Shown here: in pieces, positions 53,317 through 57,145 of the stretch
Position numbering within the stretch: position 1 is the first letter of the stretch
How the letters are laid out: every line of letters begins with the position of its first letter
Assembly (NCBI GenBank): GCA_017935045.1
Contig: JAGBIJ010000023.1
Span: 1-57,145, forward strand
Origin: Muribaculaceae bacterium
Lineage (GTDB): Bacteria > Bacteroidota > Bacteroidia > Bacteroidales > Muribaculaceae
DNA: 57,145 nt
Reading direction: 5' to 3'
Made by a program: the position numbers and the translations under genes
The notes under the pieces: model-generated
The model's database searches: none
What the model was told of the DNA's origin: nothing
What the model saw: the letters and a program-made list of their open reading frames with translations, nothing else

Positions 53317-53345
53317 TTCGCCCCGCCGAGCGCCGGCGGGGCGAA
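53317..53345. terminator. Hairpin between yebC and the TPR gene
   Basis: A perfect 11-pair GC-rich stem (53317-53327 with 53335-53345) has a seven-base loop. It lies 23 bases past the yebC stop, with only weak T-rich sequence beyond, and probably ends the yebC transcript. Confidence 0.7.
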
Positions 53346-53368
53346 TCAATAGTATGTGGGCCGGGAGC

Positions 53369-54091
53369 TTACGCCTCCTCCTCTTTCATATTGTGGAAGA
53401 CGTTCTGCACGTCCTCGTCATCCTCGAAGCGCTCCAGCAGCTTCTCGATGGCTTCGCGCTGCTCGGGAGTGACCTCCTTGTAATCGGTCGGGATACGCTC
53501 GAACTCGGCGCTCGATATCTCGTATCCGCCCTCCTCGAAATACTTCTGGATGGCAGCGAACTGGTCGAAGGGGCCGTAGATTACCCAGTCCTCCTCGTCA
53601 GCTTCAAACTCATCGGCGCCGAAGTCTATCAGCTCCAGCTCCAGCTCTTCCAGATCCATGCCTTCCTTGGGCTTCACGTGGAACACGCTCTTGTGGTCAA
53701 ACAGGAAAGAGAGGCTGCCGCTGGTACCGAGCGAGCCGCCGTGCTTGTTGAAGTAGGAGCGTACATTGGCTACGGTACGCTGGTTGTTGTCGGTGGCAGT
53801 CTCCACCACGATGGCGATGCCGTGGGGGCCGTAACCCTCGTAGACTATCTCCTTGTAGTCCGAGGCGTCTTTCTCGGTAGCTTTCTTGATGGCGCGCTCC
53901 ACAGTGTCCTTGGGCATGTTGGCGGCCTTGGCGTTCTGCATCAGCACGCGCAGGCGCGGATTGGTGTCGGGGTCTCCGCCGCCGGCCTTGGCTGCGATGG
54001 TTATCTCCTTGCCGATGCGGGTAAATGTTCTCGACATGTTGCCCCAGCGCTTGAGCTTGCGGGCCTTTCTATATTCAAATGCTCTTCCCAT
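53369..54091 (-). CDS. yebC: YebC/PmpR family protein
   Basis: 240 residues, full length. The family signature is intact: MGRAFEYRKARKLKRWGNMS at the start, IGKEITIAAKAGGGDPDTNP, NMPKDTVERAIKKA, YEGYGPHGIAIVVE, and GSLGTSGSLSFLF. YebC proteins were described as transcription regulators, and more recent work links some to relieving ribosome stalling at proline stretches. It follows pheT by 63 bases in the same direction and may be partly co-transcribed. The acidic C-terminus (ERFEDDEDVQNVFHNMKEEE) is usual. Confidence 0.97.
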   Translation of the reverse strand: MGRAFEYRKARKLKRWGNMSRTFTRIGKEITIAAKAGGGDPDTNPRLRVLMQNAKAANMPKDTVERAIKKATEKDASDYKEIVYEGYGPHGIAIVVETATDNNQRTVANVRSYFNKHGGSLGTSGSLSFLFDHKSVFHVKPKEGMDLEELELELIDFGADEFEADEEDWVIYGPFDQFAAIQKYFEEGGYEISSAEFERIPTDYKEVTPEQREAIEKLLERFEDDEDVQNVFHNMKEEEA

Positions 54092-54154
54092 ACTGAGAGG
54101 ATAAATGTTGTTTTATGTTAATCTGTTATATTATTTCTCGTTCGTATCAGCGTG

Positions 54155-56629
54155 TCAGCGCAACTCGGCTCCGAGCTGCTTCTGCAGAGTTGTGACAATC
54201 TTCTTCATGACGGACTCTATCTGCTTGTCCTGGAGAGTCTTGTCATTGTCCTGAAGGGTAATGCTCACGGCATAGCTTTTCTTGCCTTCAGGCAGGTTCT
54301 TGCCCTCGTAGACATCGAAGAGCCTTACGCCGCGCAGCAGCTTGCGCTCGCAGCCGCGTATGGCTCCCTCTACCTGAGAGAAGCTTACCCCCTTGTCGAG
54401 CAGCAGCGCCAGGTCGCGGACTACGGGCTGCGTGCGGGGCAAGTCGATGTATTGCGGGACGGCTTTCACTGCCAGACGCAGAAGCGGCTTCCAGTATAAC
54501 TCGGCGTAGCATACCTCCTGATCAATGTCGAAGCGGCGTGTCTCGGACGACCGTATTATGCCTAAGGAGCCAAGGCTGACGCCGCTTTTGGCAGCTATAT
54601 CCAGCTTGACGGCGTAGACTGCATCGCTGCCTTGGGTGTAGGTCAGCGAGAGAGCCGGTACTCCCAGGCGCTCCATGATACCCAGTACGACAGCCTTGAG
54701 ATCAAATACCGTAGCCGGCTCGGCTTTGCTGTTCCAGCTGGCCGTACGGTAGTTGCCTGTCATCCAGATGCCCAGACGCGGCTCCTCGGCGAAAGGCGCC
54801 AGCGGAGCTTCGGCTGTGGAGGCGGCGGAGGGATTGAAACTATAGACGTTGCCGAACTCATAGAAGCGCAGGTCGGCGGCCTTGCGGTTGACGTTGTGGG
54901 CGATGCTCTCCAGACCGCCGTACAGCAGTGTGCGGCGCATCACTCCTAAGTCCTGGCTTAGCGGATTCATCAGTTTCACACATTCTTCCAGCGGCCATTT
55001 TCCATTGCCGTCATAATAGGATACAGCCGTCAGCGAGTTGTTCATCATCTCGCGGAAGCCACCGGCGGTCAGCTGCTCGCTTATCAGATTCTGCAGGCGG
55101 TAGCTGTCGTCGGTCAGCCCCTTGATGGATAGGTTGGCGTGCATTTCGGGAGAAATCTCCACATTGTTGTAGCCATACACCCTGAGTATCTCCTCCACCA
55201 CGTCGCATGGACGCTGCACGTCCACTCGGTAATCGGGTACCTCCAGACTCAGCACATCGCCCTTGTCGGCCACTATGGCTATCTCCAGCGAGCGGAGTAT
55301 GCTGATTATCTCATCACGGTCTATATGCTTGCCTATCAGACGGTCTACATAATTCAAATCCAGCTCTACGGCGAAGGGACTGACCGGGTCGGGATAGACA
55401 TCCACCGGTTCGCCGCATATCTCGCCGCCGGCCATCTGCTGTATGAGCAGCGCGGCCAGCTTGGCGGCGTAGACAGTAATGCAGGGGTCTGTGCCGCGCT
55501 CGTAGCGGAACGAGGCATCGGTGCTGAGGCCGTGGCGACGCGCCGTCTTGCGCACACGGGTGGGATTGAAGTATGCGCTCTCTATGAATACATCGGCAGT
55601 AGACTCAGTGACGCCCGAATCCAGACCGCCGAAGACGCCGGCTATGCAGAGCGGCTTCTCGGCGTCGCATATCATAAGATCAGTCTCGTCCAGCTTTCGC
55701 TCCACTCCGTCAAGGGTTGTGAATGGGGTGCCTGACGGGCATGTGCGGACCACTATCTTGCCGCCGGCCACTTTGCCCAGGTCGAAGCAGTGGAGGGGCT
55801 GCCCCATGCCAAGCAGCACGAAGTTGGTAATATCCACAATATTGTTGATAGGACGCTGGCCTGCGGCGACGAGCAGTTTTTTCAGCCATTCGGGGCTTTC
55901 GGCCACCTTAACCCCCCTTACGGTCACACCGCTGTAGCGGGGGCAGCCCTGGCGGTCCAGCACCTCGACCGGGGTAGCGCCCTTGTCGGTCTGCGGCGCG
56001 AAGTCGGCCACCGATGGGGTCATCACCTCAGCTCCCTTGTCGCCGTGGCGCCAGAGCCAGGCCTTCAGGTCGCGGGCCACACCATAATGAGAGGCGCCGT
56101 CCACGCGGTTGGGGGTCAGCTCCACCTCCAGCATGTAGTCGCTGTCCAGCTTGAAATACTCGGCAGCGGGAGTGCCCGCGGGCACGTCGTCGGCATCGGT
56201 CAGCACCATTATACCGTCGTGGGATTGTCCTACGCCTATCTCGTCTTCGGCGCATATCATGCCGAAGCTCTCCACGCCACGTATTTTCGATTTCTTGATC
56301 TGAAATTCCTTGTCGCCGTCATAGAGCGTAGTGCCTACGGTAGCCACGACTACTGTCTGGCCTGCGGCCACATTAGGCGCGCCGCAGACTATCTGCACCG
56401 GTTCGGGACCGCCCAGGTCGCAAGTCGTAATATGCAGATGGTCGGAATTGGGATGCTCCACGCAGGTCAGCACGCGACCGATGACAATGCCGCGCAGACC
56501 GCCGCGAATGGATTCCACCTCTTCTATGGTGTCACATTCCAGACCCAGAGACGTAAGGGCGGCCGCCAGCTCGGCGGGTGTAAGCGAGAAATCTATGTAG
56601 CGTTTAAGCCATTTGTACGAGATATTCAT
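54155..56629 (-). CDS. pheT: Phenylalanine-tRNA ligase beta subunit
   Basis: 824 residues, full length. With PheS it charges tRNA-Phe. Domains in order: N-terminal B1 (SYKWLKRYIDFSLTPAELAA), tRNA-binding OB fold (about 40-150; VGTTLYDGDKEFQIKKSKIR), B3/4 editing domain (about 215-400; INNIVDITNFVLLGMGQPLH and HGLSTDASFRYERGTDP), B5 (about 405-485), the catalytic-like core (about 495-710) and the C-terminal ferredoxin-fold anticodon-binding domain (about 730-824; PRTQPVVRDLALLLDKGVSF). pheS is not adjacent, the usual state in Bacteroidetes. The leader upstream has a promoter at 56722-56753 and an attenuator-like hairpin at 56652-56696. Confidence 0.97.
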   Translation of the reverse strand: MNISYKWLKRYIDFSLTPAELAAALTSLGLECDTIEEVESIRGGLRGIVIGRVLTCVEHPNSDHLHITTCDLGGPEPVQIVCGAPNVAAGQTVVVATVGTTLYDGDKEFQIKKSKIRGVESFGMICAEDEIGVGQSHDGIMVLTDADDVPAGTPAAEYFKLDSDYMLEVELTPNRVDGASHYGVARDLKAWLWRHGDKGAEVMTPSVADFAPQTDKGATPVEVLDRQGCPRYSGVTVRGVKVAESPEWLKKLLVAAGQRPINNIVDITNFVLLGMGQPLHCFDLGKVAGGKIVVRTCPSGTPFTTLDGVERKLDETDLMICDAEKPLCIAGVFGGLDSGVTESTADVFIESAYFNPTRVRKTARRHGLSTDASFRYERGTDPCITVYAAKLAALLIQQMAGGEICGEPVDVYPDPVSPFAVELDLNYVDRLIGKHIDRDEIISILRSLEIAIVADKGDVLSLEVPDYRVDVQRPCDVVEEILRVYGYNNVEISPEMHANLSIKGLTDDSYRLQNLISEQLTAGGFREMMNNSLTAVSYYDGNGKWPLEECVKLMNPLSQDLGVMRRTLLYGGLESIAHNVNRKAADLRFYEFGNVYSFNPSAASTAEAPLAPFAEEPRLGIWMTGNYRTASWNSKAEPATVFDLKAVVLGIMERLGVPALSLTYTQGSDAVYAVKLDIAAKSGVSLGSLGIIRSSETRRFDIDQEVCYAELYWKPLLRLAVKAVPQYIDLPRTQPVVRDLALLLDKGVSFSQVEGAIRGCERKLLRGVRLFDVYEGKNLPEGKKSYAVSITLQDNDKTLQDKQIESVMKKIVTTLQKQLGAELR

Positions 56630-56651
56630 ATTATTTTATTCGGTCTATTTC

Positions 56652-56696
56652 AAAAAAATCCGGTCCTGCTCTGATTGCGGTACGGTCAGGAGCCCG
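56652..56696 (-). promoter_or_regulatory. Attenuator-like hairpin in the pheT leader
   Basis: On the minus strand CGGGCTCCTG (56696-56687) can pair with CAGGACCGG (56668-56660) and is followed at once by a run of seven Ts (A-run 56652-56658). This is a terminator shape placed 22 bases before the pheT ATG. The transcript's 5' end GTTGCGG (56715-56709) is complementary to CCGCAAT (56680-56674) in the loop, so an alternative or pseudoknot fold is possible. No Phe-rich leader peptide is seen. Confidence 0.5.
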
Positions 56697-56721
56697 ATAT
56701 GTCAGTCGCCGCAACAATTCG

Positions 56722-56753
56722 CAAAATTACTAACTTTTTCGCAAATTTGCAAA
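56722..56753 (-). promoter_or_regulatory. pheT promoter
   Basis: On the minus strand TTTG (56750-56753) and TAATTTTG (56722-56729) are 20 bases apart, a full consensus match. The start near 56715 leaves a leader of about 85 bases. Confidence 0.8.
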
Positions 56754-56759
56754 CAGAAT

Positions 56760-57050
56760 CAGCGAGGTAGCAATCCGCACGGCACGGCGAATACCGGAAA
56801 TAATGTCGCCGTTACCGATGCAAAATTAGCTGTTGCCGGGCAAATGAAGGGACAATGAGGCGATAATGGCAGTAATGATTGCTGAAAATCAGAGGGTTGA
56901 AAGCGATATTTTAATATATATTAATATTTGAATACTAAAAATAACATAGCTGAGGGGATGGATTGGTCTGATTGGACGGGGTAAGATTTATAAGTCTGAT
57001 AAGATTTATAGGTAGGTTGCGGGGATTTTCGGGGATTTTTGGGGTATTGC
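56760..57050. other. Intergenic stretch without a recognised gene
   Basis: No ORF with coding character is seen. It includes another TAATTTTG box on the minus strand (56820-56827) without a -33 partner, an AT-rich block near 56905-56945, and simple near-repeats (AAGATTTATA twice, about 56992-57010; GGGGATTTT twice, about 57021-57039). Confidence 0.6.
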
Positions 57051-57085
57051 TTGGCGGGGAGGATAATTTTTGCTAATTTTGCGGT
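57051..57085 (+). promoter_or_regulatory. Promoter of a second PEGA/Sel1-type gene
   Basis: TTGG (57051-57054) and TAATTTTG (57074-57081) precede the ATG at 57086 by four bases. The 35 bases match those upstream of the gene at 41742 with two differences. Confidence 0.65.
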
Positions 57086-57145
57086 ATGACTCAGATATAT
57101 ACTTATTTAGCTCGGATTTTAGTTGTTGCGGCGGCTTTTTTGGCG
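57086..57145 (+). CDS. 5' end of a paralogue of the PEGA/Sel1 gene, cut by the window
   Basis: Twenty codons (MTQIYTYLARILVVAAAFLA) match the start of the gene at 41742 with a single Val-to-Ala change, and the DNA over these 60 bases differs at one position. It therefore encodes the signal peptide of a second exported protein, probably a Sel1-type paralogue, although only the signal sequence is visible. It lies in inverted orientation to the first copy, about 15.3 kb away. Confidence 0.75.
   Translation, partial: MTQIYTYLARILVVAAAFLA

Noticed and set aside
56652-56729. T-box riboswitch upstream of pheT
   Set aside because: No T-box consensus and the leader is too short; only an attenuator-like stem is supported.
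57018-57045. GGGGATTTT repeats as an iteron or origin
   Set aside because: Only two imperfect copies, with no DnaA-box cluster or AT-rich unwinding region organised around them.
1-57145. CRISPR array, rRNA or tRNA genes
   Set aside because: No regularly spaced direct repeats and no rRNA or cloverleaf-forming sequence was seen on reading through the window; a tool scan was not possible.

Overview
The window looks like a chromosomal segment from a Bacteroidales bacterium, most probably a GC-rich gut lineage such as Muribaculaceae (family level is an inference). The support is: many promoters of the Bacteroidetes type (TTTG, 19-20 bases, TAnnTTTG); a fused MurF-alanine racemase; a fused SecDF; SdhC-SdhA-SdhB in the Bacteroidetes arrangement; a TonB-dependent receptor with an N-terminal carboxypeptidase-like domain; and families largely confined to this phylum (DUF2027-Smr, DUF3098, DUF5689, PorT-like barrels). 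Most genes lie on the minus strand.

Layout. 1-2650 is an AT-richer, decayed accessory stretch: a transposase tail, a frameshifted phage portal-like relic, a truncated ORF6N gene, an intact Abi_2/HEPN abortive-infection gene, a candidate small RNA, and the tail of a broken RecG/AlbA-type gene. 2694-3515 is panB (+). 12382 down to 4478 is a long minus-strand cluster: sufB, phoH-like, DUF2027-Smr, DUF695, a cysteine-less thioredoxin-like lipoprotein, yifB/comM, yraN and a lipoprotein. 12840-17807 holds an OmpA lipoprotein, secDF and deoC. 17844-19576 is a LytS/LytTR two-component pair. 20021-23700 is the sdhCAB succinate dehydrogenase/fumarate reductase operon with a long leader. 23986-26705 carries an exported nitroreductase and a flavin/iron-sulfur membrane protein split by a foldback repeat. 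28698-34802 is an operon of a secreted DNase I-fold hydrolase, a TonB-dependent receptor and a DUF5689 lipoprotein. 35063-40245 is a seven-gene operon (ftsX, DUF3098, uppP, truB, queA, outer-membrane barrel, unknown). 40516-43493 has a PEGA/Sel1 protein and an AT-rich AlbA_2/RecG-like gene. 43770-47208 (+) is murF-alr plus a membrane protein. 47432-48356 is an overlapping DUF3791/DUF3990 toxin-antitoxin-like triad. 48437-53277 is a TPR/outer-membrane barrel pair. 53369-56629 is yebC and pheT. The right edge cuts a second copy of the Sel1-gene 5' end, in inverted orientation.

The most unusual signal is not a protein. Two intergenic copies (about 12545-12695 and 19729-19882, + strand) of the same structured element share an almost identical 40-base tail and a long-range stem that differs in sequence but keeps its pairing. 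Each is followed by a strong hairpin. They look like members of a repeated non-coding RNA family. Other leads are an attenuator-like hairpin in the pheT leader, a 25-codon upstream ORF in the sdhC leader, a cysteine-rich SdhC tail, and a 0.32-kb foldback repeat whose edge supplies the stop codon of the neighbouring gene.
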